DNA of 55,173 bases from positions 1 through 55,173 of the forward strand of contig NZ_AUUU01000258.1 in assembly GCF_002760435.1 (NCBI RefSeq). The letters run 5' to 3'. Source of the stretch: Clostridium sp. LS. Lineage in GTDB: Bacteria > Bacillota > Clostridia > Clostridiales > Clostridiaceae. The position numbers and the translations under genes were made by a program. Below the pieces are notes generated by a model. It worked only from the letters and a program-made list of their open reading frames with translations, did not search any database and was not told where the DNA came from. Shown piece after piece: positions 24,894 to 32,378 of the stretch (its first letter is position 1; every line of letters begins with the position of its first letter).

Positions 24894-26444
24894 GTGAAGG
24901 ATTTAAAAGAAAAATTATTAGTTGAAATAGAAGAGTTCAGAGAATTAGGGAATAAATTTTTATCTGGTGAAGTATCTATTATGGATTTCAAAAAAGTCTC
25001 TGGAGGAATGGGAGTATACTCAGAACGTAATAAAAAAGAATTTATGATAAGACTTAGGATTCCTTCTGGAATTAGTAGTTTTGAAAATATGAATTGGTTA
25101 TGCAATATAGCAGAAAAATATGAGTTAGGTGGATTCCACTTAACTACAAGAGAAGCAGTGCAATATCATAATTTAACAATAGATCAGGTTTGCGGAATAA
25201 TGAAGGATGGTATAGATAATGATATATATTCTAGAGGTGGAGGCGGAAACTTTCCAAGAAATGTAGCTATGTCTCCATTATCAGGAGTAGATAAAGATGA
25301 AGCATTTGATGTAACACCATATGCATTAGCTGTAAATAATCATTTTTTAAGCAAAATAACATCATATAAGTTTCCAAGAAAGTTTAAAGTATCTTTTTCA
25401 AGCAGCGACTCAGATCATGGTCACTGTAATGTTGCAGATTTAGGATTTTTAGCAACCATAAAAGATAATGAAAAATATTTTAGAGTATTTTTGGGAGGAG
25501 GAATTGGAAGAAATCCTCAAGTTGCAGTTGAATATGATGAGCTTATAAAACCAAGTGATGTATTATATCATGTAGAAGCTATGACAAATTTATTCGTAAA
25601 AGAAGGTAATTATGAAGATAGAAATAAAGCTCGTATAAGATATATATTGGAGAGAATGGGCAAAGAGAAATTCATAGAAACATATAAAGAGCATTTGAAA
25701 GATGTATTAGATAATAATGAGTTAGATTTATTTGTAGAATCTAAGGAAATTACTAAAGAGGGTAAAGAAATAGAATTAACACATTCAAGATTATATTCAC
25801 AAAAACAAAAAGGATTATACAGTGTATATTTCCACCCAATTGGAGGACAAATTTCTGTTAAGACATTAAGAGAAATTTTAGATAAAGCGAAATCAGTACA
25901 AGATTTAGAAATAAGACTTACAATGACAGAAGGGTTATACTTCAGAAACTTAAATGGTGATGAAGCTAAAGAACTTTTAGATATAACACAAAATATTGGA
26001 GGAGAAACAGCTTTAGCGCAAAGTGTATCATGTATTGGAGTGCCAATATGCCAAGTTGGAATTTTAGAGAGTCAAAAAATGCTAAATGATATAATCAATT
26101 ATTTTGCAGAGAAAGGCTATAATAAAGATATACTTCCAAGAGTTCATATATCTGGATGTGGAAATTCTTGTGCAGTTCATGAAATTGTTGGTATTGGCTT
26201 TACAGGAAAGCGTAAAAAAGTTGGAGATACTGTTGAAGATGTATTTGAATTACATATTAACGGATCCTTTGAAACAGGAAGTGCAAGACTTGGAAAGATA
26301 TATGGTGATTTACTTGCTCGTGAAATACCAGAATTTTTGTACGAGTTATCATTGTATATAGAAAATAAAAATGTGGATTTCTATGATTTTGTAGAAAATA
26401 ATGAAGATGAATTATTACAAATAGTAAATAAGTATAATAAATAA
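24894..26444 (+). CDS. Siroheme-dependent sulfite/nitrite reductase (ferredoxin type)
   Basis: A 516-residue protein of the NiR/SiR family with two ferredoxin-like half domains (FMIRLRIPSGISS, and later GLYSVYFHPIGGQISVKTLREIL) and the 4Fe-4S/siroheme site. The four cluster cysteines are Cys380, Cys386, Cys422 and Cys426, in CIGVPIC and GCGNSC. It would carry out six-electron reduction of sulfite or nitrite in the cytoplasm with ferredoxin as donor. Which substrate is used cannot be read from sequence. GTG start after aggagga. It is a single-gene unit; no siroheme synthesis or transport genes are adjacent. Confidence 0.85.
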   Translation: MKDLKEKLLVEIEEFRELGNKFLSGEVSIMDFKKVSGGMGVYSERNKKEFMIRLRIPSGISSFENMNWLCNIAEKYELGGFHLTTREAVQYHNLTIDQVCGIMKDGIDNDIYSRGGGGNFPRNVAMSPLSGVDKDEAFDVTPYALAVNNHFLSKITSYKFPRKFKVSFSSSDSDHGHCNVADLGFLATIKDNEKYFRVFLGGGIGRNPQVAVEYDELIKPSDVLYHVEAMTNLFVKEGNYEDRNKARIRYILERMGKEKFIETYKEHLKDVLDNNELDLFVESKEITKEGKEIELTHSRLYSQKQKGLYSVYFHPIGGQISVKTLREILDKAKSVQDLEIRLTMTEGLYFRNLNGDEAKELLDITQNIGGETALAQSVSCIGVPICQVGILESQKMLNDIINYFAEKGYNKDILPRVHISGCGNSCAVHEIVGIGFTGKRKKVGDTVEDVFELHINGSFETGSARLGKIYGDLLAREIPEFLYELSLYIENKNVDFYDFVENNEDELLQIVNKYNK

Positions 26445-26463
26445 TAGTAAACAAATGTTTAAC

Positions 26464-26502
26464 ATAGCACATTTTCATAAGTTTGGAAGTGTGCTATATT
26501 TA
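26464..26502 (+). terminator. Terminator of the reductase gene
   Basis: atagcaca (26464-26471) pairs with tgtgctat (26490-26497) and is followed by attta; a modest terminator. Confidence 0.6.
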
Positions 26503-26524
26503 TAGAAATAAGCTATAAACTTAT

Positions 26525-26595
26525 AAAGGAGATTATATATGCAGTATTGTAAGATAATTCAACTATTTTACAATAACTGCATATTTTTCAGATAA
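26525..26595 (+). promoter_or_regulatory. Candidate leader peptide (18 codons) inside a hairpin with T-run, before trmB
   Basis: A strong site, aaaggaga (26525-26532), sits seven bases before ATG 26539, which opens an 18-codon frame MQYCKIIQLFYNNCIFFR ending TAA 26593-26595. The frame lies within a near-perfect stem (atatgcagt... 26537-26556 with ...actgcatat 26565-26585, one bulge) followed by a T-run. The combination looks like an attenuator or a small gene overlapping a terminator. Confidence 0.4.
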
Positions 26596-26598
26596 AAA

Positions 26599-26626
26599 TT
26601 GCAATATATATATTTATATGTATAAT
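26599..26626 (+). promoter_or_regulatory. trmB promoter
   Basis: TTGCAA (26599-26604), 16 bases, TATAAT (26621-26626), placed just after the hairpin and 34 bases before the trmB ATG. Confidence 0.65.
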
Positions 26627-26659
26627 TATTATGAATGATAAATGATGGAGTGAATTAAC

Positions 26660-27316
26660 ATGAGAATGAGAAAGAAACCATGGGCGAGACCTGAACTTGA
26701 AAGCTGTGATTTTTTTGTTATAAATCCTAAGGAATATAGAGGTAAGTGGAGAGAATTTTTTGGAAATGATAAGCCTATATACTTAGAACTAGGATGTGGA
26801 AAAGGGACCTTTATGGCAGTGCATGGCTCTGAAAATCCAGATATTAATTACATTGCAATTGATATAAAAGATGAAGTTTTAGGATTAGCCAAAAGGAATA
26901 TAGAAAAAGCCTATGAAGAAAAAGGTAAAACTGTTGATAATGTTAAACTAATGGCTCAAGAAATAGGACTAATCAATGAAATTTTAAGTGAAGAAGACGT
27001 TATAAGCAGAATATACATAAATTTTTGTAATCCTTGGCCAAAGGAAAAGCATAAAAAGAGAAGATTAACTCATCCAAGACAACTTGAACAATATAGGATA
27101 TTTTTAAACAATGATGGTGAGATTTATTTTAAAACTGATGATGATGAATTATTTGAGGAATCTCTTGAATATTTTAAGGAGTCGAAGTTTAAAATTAATT
27201 ATATAACATATGATTTACATAATAGTGGTTTTGAAGGAAATGTGAAAACTGAGCATGAGAGGATGTTTAGTGAGCAGGGAATTAAGATAAAATTTTTAAT
27301 AGCTCAAAAGAATTAA
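26660..27316 (+). CDS. trmB: tRNA (guanine-N7-)-methyltransferase
   Basis: A 218-residue SAM-dependent methyltransferase that makes m7G46 in tRNA. Motif I is LELGCGKGTF, followed by YIAIDIKDEV, and the family signature INFCNPWPKEKHKKRRLTHP binds tRNA and target guanine. The C-terminal GNVKTEHERMFSEQG is also typical. Start ATG 26660 after tggag. It has its own promoter and precedes prmA by 51 bases. Confidence 0.96.
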   Translation: MRMRKKPWARPELESCDFFVINPKEYRGKWREFFGNDKPIYLELGCGKGTFMAVHGSENPDINYIAIDIKDEVLGLAKRNIEKAYEEKGKTVDNVKLMAQEIGLINEILSEEDVISRIYINFCNPWPKEKHKKRRLTHPRQLEQYRIFLNNDGEIYFKTDDDELFEESLEYFKESKFKINYITYDLHNSGFEGNVKTEHERMFSEQGIKIKFLIAQKN

Positions 27317-27367
27317 GATGATAGGTGGAAACACGTATAATGTGATGTGAAAGGATGATAAATAAAC

Positions 27368-28315
27368 ATGGACGGAATTTGGATAGAAGTTAGCGTAATA
27401 ACAAAAAGTGAGGCTTTAGAGCCTATATCAGGAATATTTTATGGGTTAGACTGCCCAAATGTTGCAATTGAGGACCCTGAAGATTTGCTTTCTAGAGAAC
27501 AAGGACCATTAACTTGGGATTTTGCAGATATAAATATTTTAGAGCATAAAGGAAATGCAGCAGTAGTTAAAGCTTATTTTTCTCAAGATGACAAAGTAGA
27601 AGAAATTGCTTCGTATGTAAAAGAGAAACTTTCTGAACTAAAAGAGTTTGGAATTGATATAGGTGAGGGAAAAGTAGAAGTTAAAACTATGCATGAAGAA
27701 GACTGGGCAAATAACTGGAAGCAATACTATAAGCCAGTTAAAATAACAGATAAGATTGTTATAAAACCAATTTGGGAAGAATACGAGATAAAAGATGAGG
27801 AGATAATAATAGAATTAGATCCAGGTATGGCTTTTGGAACAGGGACTCATGAAACAACTAGAATGTGTATAAAAGCCTTAGATAAGTATGTAAAACCTAA
27901 TACAACAGTATTTGATGTTGGATGTGGATCTGGAATACTTGCTATAGCAGCAGCAAAGCTTGGTGCTAAACATGTAGTTGGCGTAGACTTAGATCCAGTT
28001 GCAGTTGATTCATCTAAAGAAAACATTGGTTTCAATAATTTAAATAATATTGAAGTATTAGAAGGAAATCTATTAGATGTAGTTGAAGGAAAAGCTGATA
28101 TTGTTGTTGCAAACATAATAGCAGAAATCATCTGCATATTAACTGAAGATGTAAAAAAAGCATTAAATGAAGGTGGCCTATTTATAACTTCTGGCATAAT
28201 CCATGACCGAGTAGACATGGTAAAAGATAAATTTGCAGAATGCGGCTTTGAAGTTATTGAAATAAATAAAGATGGAGAATGGAATTGCATAGTTGCAAAA
28301 GCTGTTAATAAATAA
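27368..28315 (+). CDS. prmA: Ribosomal protein L11 methyltransferase
   Basis: A 315-residue protein with an N-terminal substrate-recognition domain (about 1-105) and a C-terminal Rossmann methyltransferase domain. LDPGMAFGTGTHETTRMC is the PrmA signature, and VFDVGCGSGILAIAAAKLGA is the SAM-binding motif I, with VVANIIAEII as motif IV. It trimethylates ribosomal protein L11. The Shine-Dalgarno aaagga is a little far from the ATG. In many Firmicutes prmA directly follows dnaJ; here the reductase and trmB lie between. Confidence 0.95.
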   Translation: MDGIWIEVSVITKSEALEPISGIFYGLDCPNVAIEDPEDLLSREQGPLTWDFADINILEHKGNAAVVKAYFSQDDKVEEIASYVKEKLSELKEFGIDIGEGKVEVKTMHEEDWANNWKQYYKPVKITDKIVIKPIWEEYEIKDEEIIIELDPGMAFGTGTHETTRMCIKALDKYVKPNTTVFDVGCGSGILAIAAAKLGAKHVVGVDLDPVAVDSSKENIGFNNLNNIEVLEGNLLDVVEGKADIVVANIIAEIICILTEDVKKALNEGGLFITSGIIHDRVDMVKDKFAECGFEVIEINKDGEWNCIVAKAVNK

Positions 28316-28380
28316 TTGTAAATTAAAAGCATTTAACTCATACAAGGTTTATAAAAGCGGGAAAATAGAAGAGAATAATG

Positions 28381-28502
28381 AAAAATGAATGATGAATAAT
28401 TAAGGAAAAAAAGCTTACAGCTTTTTGATTATTTAATAATATAGACATTGCCGAGCAATGTCTACCTCAACTGTAAACTGATAATTGTTAACTGTAAACT
28501 GA
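28381..28502 (+). repeat. Dispersed hairpin-module repeat, copy A (upstream of rsmE)
   Basis: The left end aatgaatgatgaataatt (about 28383-28400) is followed by hairpin aaaaagct/agcttttt (28407-28425), hairpin agacattg/caatgtct (28443-28462), and a right end of aactg-type words (28469-28501). The two internal hairpins recur almost exactly in copy B at 36241-36367, and the right end recurs alone at 30769-30801. The rsmE Shine-Dalgarno starts three bases after it. Confidence 0.8.
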
Positions 28503-28522
28503 CTAAAGGGGGTGGCGTTTGT

Positions 28523-29290
28523 ATGCATAAGTTTTTTACAGAACCTCATAATATTAATGAAACTGAAGGTAGAATATTTGGAGATGATGTAAAACATATT
28601 TATAAAGTCTTAAGGCTATCTGAGGGTGAAGAAGTAATATTAAATAATTGCCAGGGAATAGAGTATTTAGGTGAAATTGAAGCTATAACGAAAAATGAGG
28701 TTATAGTTAAAGTAATTAAGAAATTAGATATAAATAATGAAAGTAAAGTTAAAATTCATCTTTTCCAAGGATTGCCCAAAGGTCAAAAGATGGATTTAAT
28801 AGTACAAAAGGGTACAGAACTTGGAGTATTTGAATTTATTCCTACAATAACAGCTAGAGTAGATGTTAAGCTTAAGGGAGAATTTAAAAAGCTTGATAGA
28901 TTAAATAGAATTGCTTTAGAGGCATGTAAGCAATCAAAAAGAAGTATAATCCCTCAGGTTAAAGAGGTTATTGATTTTAATGAAGCAATAAATGAACTGA
29001 AAAAAATGGATTTGATTATAGTTCCTTATGAGAATGCAGAAGATTTTGGAATGAAAACTCTTATAAAGAAGTTGGATAAAGATAATATAAATTTAAATAC
29101 TATAAATGAAGTGGGGGTTTTTATAGGGCCTGAAGGTGGATTTGAAGAATCTGAAATTAACAGTTTGAAAGAACAGGGCGCCTATATTGTTACTCTTGGA
29201 AATAGAATACTACGTACGGAAACAGCTGGATTTACAAGTGCAGCGTTAATTCAGTATGAATTAGGAGATTTAGGAGGAAAGCTATTGTAA
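28523..29290 (+). CDS. rsmE: 16S rRNA (uracil1498-N3)-methyltransferase
   Basis: A 255-residue SPOUT-class methyltransferase. The N-terminal PUA-like part begins MHKFFTEPHNINETEGRIFGDDVKHIYKVLRLSEGEE; the knotted SAM-binding C-terminus contains GVFIGPEGGFEESEI and TLGNRILRTETAGFTSAALIQYELG, diagnostic of RsmE. ATG 28523 follows aaagggggtgg; reading further upstream enters the repeat and is not credible. Its stop overlaps the mtaB start (taATG), so the two are translationally coupled. Confidence 0.96.
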   Translation: MHKFFTEPHNINETEGRIFGDDVKHIYKVLRLSEGEEVILNNCQGIEYLGEIEAITKNEVIVKVIKKLDINNESKVKIHLFQGLPKGQKMDLIVQKGTELGVFEFIPTITARVDVKLKGEFKKLDRLNRIALEACKQSKRSIIPQVKEVIDFNEAINELKKMDLIIVPYENAEDFGMKTLIKKLDKDNINLNTINEVGVFIGPEGGFEESEINSLKEQGAYIVTLGNRILRTETAGFTSAALIQYELGDLGGKLL

Positions 29291-30693
29291 TGGGAGAAAA
29301 CCAAGTGAAGATAGTTAGAGTAGATAATGATAAGACTAAACTTGAAAAATTATCTAATAAAGAGCCTGCGAAAAATACAGAAGGAAAGAGTCTAGTGGCA
29401 TTTGCAACTTTAGGATGTAGAGTAAATCATTATGAGACAGAAGCAATGGCAGAAAAGTTCATAAGAGAAGGTTATGAAGTTACTGATTTTAATAATTTTG
29501 CAGATGTATATGTTATAAACACTTGTTCAGTAACTAATATGAGCGATAAAAAATCAAGACAAATAATAAGTAGAGCACGAAGAGCAAATAAAAATGCAAT
29601 AATTGCGGCTGTTGGATGTTACTCACAAGTAGCGCCAGAAGAGGTATCTAATATAGAAGGTGTGGATGTTGTACTTGGAACCAGAAATAAAGGCGACATT
29701 GTTTACTATGTAAATAAAGCAAAAGATGAGCAGAAGCCACAATTAATGGTTGGAGAAGTTTTAAAGAATAAACAATTCGAAGAACTAAATATAGAAGAAT
29801 ATCAAGATAAGACTAGAGCATTTTTAAAAATACAAGATGGATGTAACAGATTTTGTGCATATTGCCTAATACCATATACAAGAGGGACAACTTGCTCAAA
29901 GGATCCTCAAAAGGTATTAGATGAAATAAAGAAGTTAAGTGAACATGGATTTAAGGAAATAATATTATCTGGAATTCATACAGCTTCTTACGGCGTAGAT
30001 TTGGAAGGAAATATAACCTTAATCACCTTATTAGAAGAAATAGAAAAAATGGATGGAATTGAAAGAGTTAGAATAGGCTCAATTGAACCTAGTTTCTTTA
30101 CCAATGAAGTTATAGAGAAAATGAGAAAGATGAAAAAACTATGCCCACAATTTCATTTATCCCTTCAAAGCGGCTGTGATGCAACCTTAAAAAGAATGAA
30201 TAGAAGATATACGGCTAAAGAATATGAAGATGCGGTCAATAGGATAAGGGAGAATCTAAAGGATGCATCTATAACTACGGATGTAATTGTTGGTTTTCCG
30301 GGGGAAACTGATGAAGAATTTAGTGAGACTTACGAATACCTAAAGAAACTTAAGCTAACTAAAACTCACATATTTAAATTTAGCCCAAGGAAAGGCACTA
30401 AAGCTGCTGATATGCCTAATCAGGTAGATGGGGTTGTTAAAGATAAAAGAAGCAAGGCTTTAATTGAGCTTAATGCAAAAAATGAAGGCGATTTTAGTAA
30501 GTCTTTAATTGGAAGAGAATTAGATGTGTTAGTTGAACAAGAGGTTTCTAATAAGCCAGGAGTATTTGAAGGATATACAAGAAATTATGTAAAAGTTGAA
30601 ATTCAGAGTGGAAATGAAAATATGGTAGGTAAAATAATTCTTTGCAGAATTGAAGAAGCAAGTGGAGATTATGTTATTGGAAAAATAATATAA
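29290..30693 (+). CDS. mtaB: tRNA t6A37 methylthiotransferase MtaB
   Basis: A 467-residue radical SAM methylthiotransferase converting t6A37 to ms2t6A37. The UPF0004 domain starts at about residue 35 (VAFATLGCRVNHYETEAM, NTCSVTNMSDKKSRQ, AVGCYSQ), the radical SAM cysteines are Cys185, Cys189 and Cys192 in CNRFCAYC, and a TRAM domain ends the protein. The GCRVNHYET string separates MtaB from MiaB. It has an extra charged N-terminal segment of about 33 residues. The start overlaps the rsmE stop, with aggaggaaag upstream. Confidence 0.93.
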   Translation: MGENQVKIVRVDNDKTKLEKLSNKEPAKNTEGKSLVAFATLGCRVNHYETEAMAEKFIREGYEVTDFNNFADVYVINTCSVTNMSDKKSRQIISRARRANKNAIIAAVGCYSQVAPEEVSNIEGVDVVLGTRNKGDIVYYVNKAKDEQKPQLMVGEVLKNKQFEELNIEEYQDKTRAFLKIQDGCNRFCAYCLIPYTRGTTCSKDPQKVLDEIKKLSEHGFKEIILSGIHTASYGVDLEGNITLITLLEEIEKMDGIERVRIGSIEPSFFTNEVIEKMRKMKKLCPQFHLSLQSGCDATLKRMNRRYTAKEYEDAVNRIRENLKDASITTDVIVGFPGETDEEFSETYEYLKKLKLTKTHIFKFSPRKGTKAADMPNQVDGVVKDKRSKALIELNAKNEGDFSKSLIGRELDVLVEQEVSNKPGVFEGYTRNYVKVEIQSGNENMVGKIILCRIEEASGDYVIGKII

Positions 30694-30768
30694 ATTTGAT
30701 ACAATGGAAAAAGATTAAAGTATTTCTATATTGTTAATACTAACTTTTAACAGAAGAAATATTGAGAT

Positions 30769-30801
30769 AACTGTAAACTGTTAATTGTTAACTGTTAACT
30801 G
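30769..30801 (+). repeat. Solo end of the dispersed repeat (upstream of the HIT gene)
   Basis: A run of aactgt(a/t)aactg-type words matching the right end of copy A at 28469-28501, here without the hairpin modules. As at rsmE, it abuts a ribosome-binding site (aaagggggtg). Confidence 0.75.
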
Positions 30802-30820
30802 AATAAAAGGGGGTGAATTT

Positions 30821-31165
30821 ATGGGAGATTGTATTTTTTGTAAGATTGTTAAGGGAGAGATACCAAGCAAAAAGGTATATGAAGATGATAAAGTATATGC
30901 TTTTTATGATATAAATCCAGAAGCTCCAGTTCATTTTTTAGTAATACCAAAAGAACACATTGAAAGTGCTAATGCTTTAAATGATAATAATGTAGATGTT
31001 GTTGCACATATATTTAAGGTTATTAATAAATTAGTAGTAGAACTTAATATTAGTAGTTCAGGGTATAGAATTGTCAACAATTGTGGAGATGATGGCGGAC
31101 AGACAGTAAAACATATTCATTTTCATGTACTTGGAGGAAGAAGTTTACAGTGGCCACCGGGCTAA
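30821..31165 (+). CDS. HIT-family (Hint-type) nucleotide hydrolase
   Basis: A 114-residue histidine-triad protein. The catalytic triad HIHFH (His98, His100, His102) in VKHIHFHVLGG and the N-terminal CIFCKIVKGEIPSKKVYEDD put it in the Hint/PKCI group, which hydrolyses AMP-linked phosphoramidates and acyl-adenylates. CxxC at 4-7 may bind zinc. Its place between mtaB and rpsU is common in clostridia. Biological substrate unknown. Confidence 0.92.
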   Translation: MGDCIFCKIVKGEIPSKKVYEDDKVYAFYDINPEAPVHFLVIPKEHIESANALNDNNVDVVAHIFKVINKLVVELNISSSGYRIVNNCGDDGGQTVKHIHFHVLGGRSLQWPPG

Positions 31166-31215
31166 CACTATGTTATTATTCCATCAGAAAGCATTGGAGA
31201 TTTTTTCTTAATTTC

Positions 31216-31245
31216 TTGACATTGTTTATTTAAATATTGTATAAT
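31216..31245 (+). promoter_or_regulatory. rpsU promoter
   Basis: TTGACA (31216-31221), 18 bases, TATAAT (31240-31245). Both hexamers are consensus. Confidence 0.85.
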
Positions 31246-31307
31246 ATAGCATGTGTTATTAAGCCCATAGCTGAGTTAATTTAAGCTAGCGGAGGGAGGG
31301 ATAGTAA

Positions 31308-31484
31308 ATGTCAGAAATTAAAGTTGGAGAAAACGAAACACTTGAAAGTGCGTTAAGAAGATTTAAAAGAAAATGTGCTAGAGCTGGGGTTCTTTCAGAA
31401 GTTAGGAAGAGAGAACATTACGAAAAGCCAAGCGTTAAGAAAAAGAAAAAGTCAGAAGCTGCTAGAAAGAGAAAGTTTAAATAG
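31308..31484 (+). CDS. rpsU: 30S ribosomal protein S21
   Basis: A 58-residue basic protein starting MSEIKVGENETLESALRRFK and containing CARAGVLSEVRKREHYEKPS, the S21 signature. The C-terminus is Lys/Arg-rich. S21 sits near the anti-Shine-Dalgarno on the 30S subunit and affects initiation. Very strong ribosome-binding site (ggagggaggg) and its own consensus promoter. It is followed within 30 bases by yqeY, its usual partner in Firmicutes. Confidence 0.97.
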   Translation: MSEIKVGENETLESALRRFKRKCARAGVLSEVRKREHYEKPSVKKKKKSEAARKRKFK

Positions 31485-31514
31485 TGATATTTGCTTTTGA
31501 AAGAAGGTTCAATT

Positions 31515-31967
31515 ATGTCAATAATTAAAGATAGATTACAAGATGATTGGAAAGCTGCTTTAAAGACAAAAGATAAATTTACAGCTAACGTAATTAGTAC
31601 TGCTAAGTCTGCTGTATTATTAGTTGAAAAAACTGATAATAGAAAGCTTGAAGATGATGAAGTTATTAGTATATTAGCTAAAGAAGTCAAGCAAAGAAGA
31701 GAGTCTATGCTTGAATTTGAAAAAGGAAATAGGCAAGATTTAGTAGATCAGTGTAAGGCTGAAATAGAGATTTTGTTAAAATACCTTCCTCAGCAATTAG
31801 GTGAAGAAGAGATAAAACAAATAGTAAAAGAATCAGCTGAAGAAGTGGGTGCAGATAGCATTAAAGATATGGGAAAAGTTATGTCAGCTGTTAAACCTAA
31901 AGTATTAGGGAAAGCTGATGGTAAACTTGTAAGTCAAATTGTTAAAGAATATTTAAATAATAAATAA
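31515..31967 (+). CDS. yqeY: GatB/YqeY domain protein
   Basis: A 150-residue helical protein resembling the tRNA-binding tail domain of GatB (amidotransferase subunit B). Signature stretches are RLQDDWKAALKTKDK, ISILAKEVKQRRESMLEFEKGNR and YLPQQLGEEEI, and the end MGKVMSAVKPKVLGKADGKLVSQIVKEYL. Precise role is unknown. ATG 31515 follows agaagg; a TTG at 31491 is upstream of that site. Cotranscribed with rpsU and closed by a strong terminator. Confidence 0.93.
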   Translation: MSIIKDRLQDDWKAALKTKDKFTANVISTAKSAVLLVEKTDNRKLEDDEVISILAKEVKQRRESMLEFEKGNRQDLVDQCKAEIEILLKYLPQQLGEEEIKQIVKESAEEVGADSIKDMGKVMSAVKPKVLGKADGKLVSQIVKEYLNNK

Positions 31968-32010
31968 TAAAAGAACTCAAGGTAATCTTGAGTTCTTTTA
32001 TTATTTTTGG
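31966..32010 (+). terminator. Terminator of rpsU-yqeY
   Basis: A perfect 16-bp stem, aataaaagaactcaag (31966-31981) with cttgagttcttttatt (31987-32002), has a five-base loop and a T-run. The stem begins in the yqeY stop codon. Confidence 0.92.
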
Positions 32011-32097
32011 ATATATTATTTAAATAAATCTAAAAAAGGTATTAAATTTCCAAAGCCATCATAAATTACAATGAAGAAGTTTATGTGGGAGGAAATT

Positions 32098-32376
32098 ATG
32101 GAAGAGAAATTTCAAAAAGGAAAAGAAAAAATTCTTAGTAAATTAGATTTTCCAAGTGATATTTCATTAGATTTACCTAAAATAATAGTAGTAGGAAATA
32201 GGGAAATAACAATTGAAAATCATAGAGGCATTATATTTTTTGAAACTAATATGGTTAAAATAAATTCCAGAATTGGAAGCATAGTAATACAAGGAGAGGA
32301 ATTTGAAATACTTTTTATTGCTGAAACAAGTATTACAATAAGCGGAATTTTTAAAGGTATTTCATATGAGAGGTAA
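32098..32376 (+). CDS. yqfC: Sporulation protein YqfC
   Basis: A 92-residue protein with the YqfC pattern: DFPSDISLDLPKIIVVGNREITIENHRGI, then SRIGSIVIQGEEFEILFI and ITISGIFKGI. YqfC belongs to the SigE mother-cell regulon in Bacillus; its function is unknown. ATG 32098 follows gggagga, so the in-frame ATG at 32071 is rejected. A weak SigE-like -10 (cataaatt) lies about 40 bases upstream. It ends two bases before yqfD. Confidence 0.88.
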   Translation: MEEKFQKGKEKILSKLDFPSDISLDLPKIIVVGNREITIENHRGIIFFETNMVKINSRIGSIVIQGEEFEILFIAETSITISGIFKGISYER

Positions 32377-32378
32377 AG

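Noticed and set aside
26104..26361. An 85-codon alternative plus-strand frame within the reductase gene
   Set aside because: Overlaps the cluster-binding region of a convincing enzyme and has no start signal.
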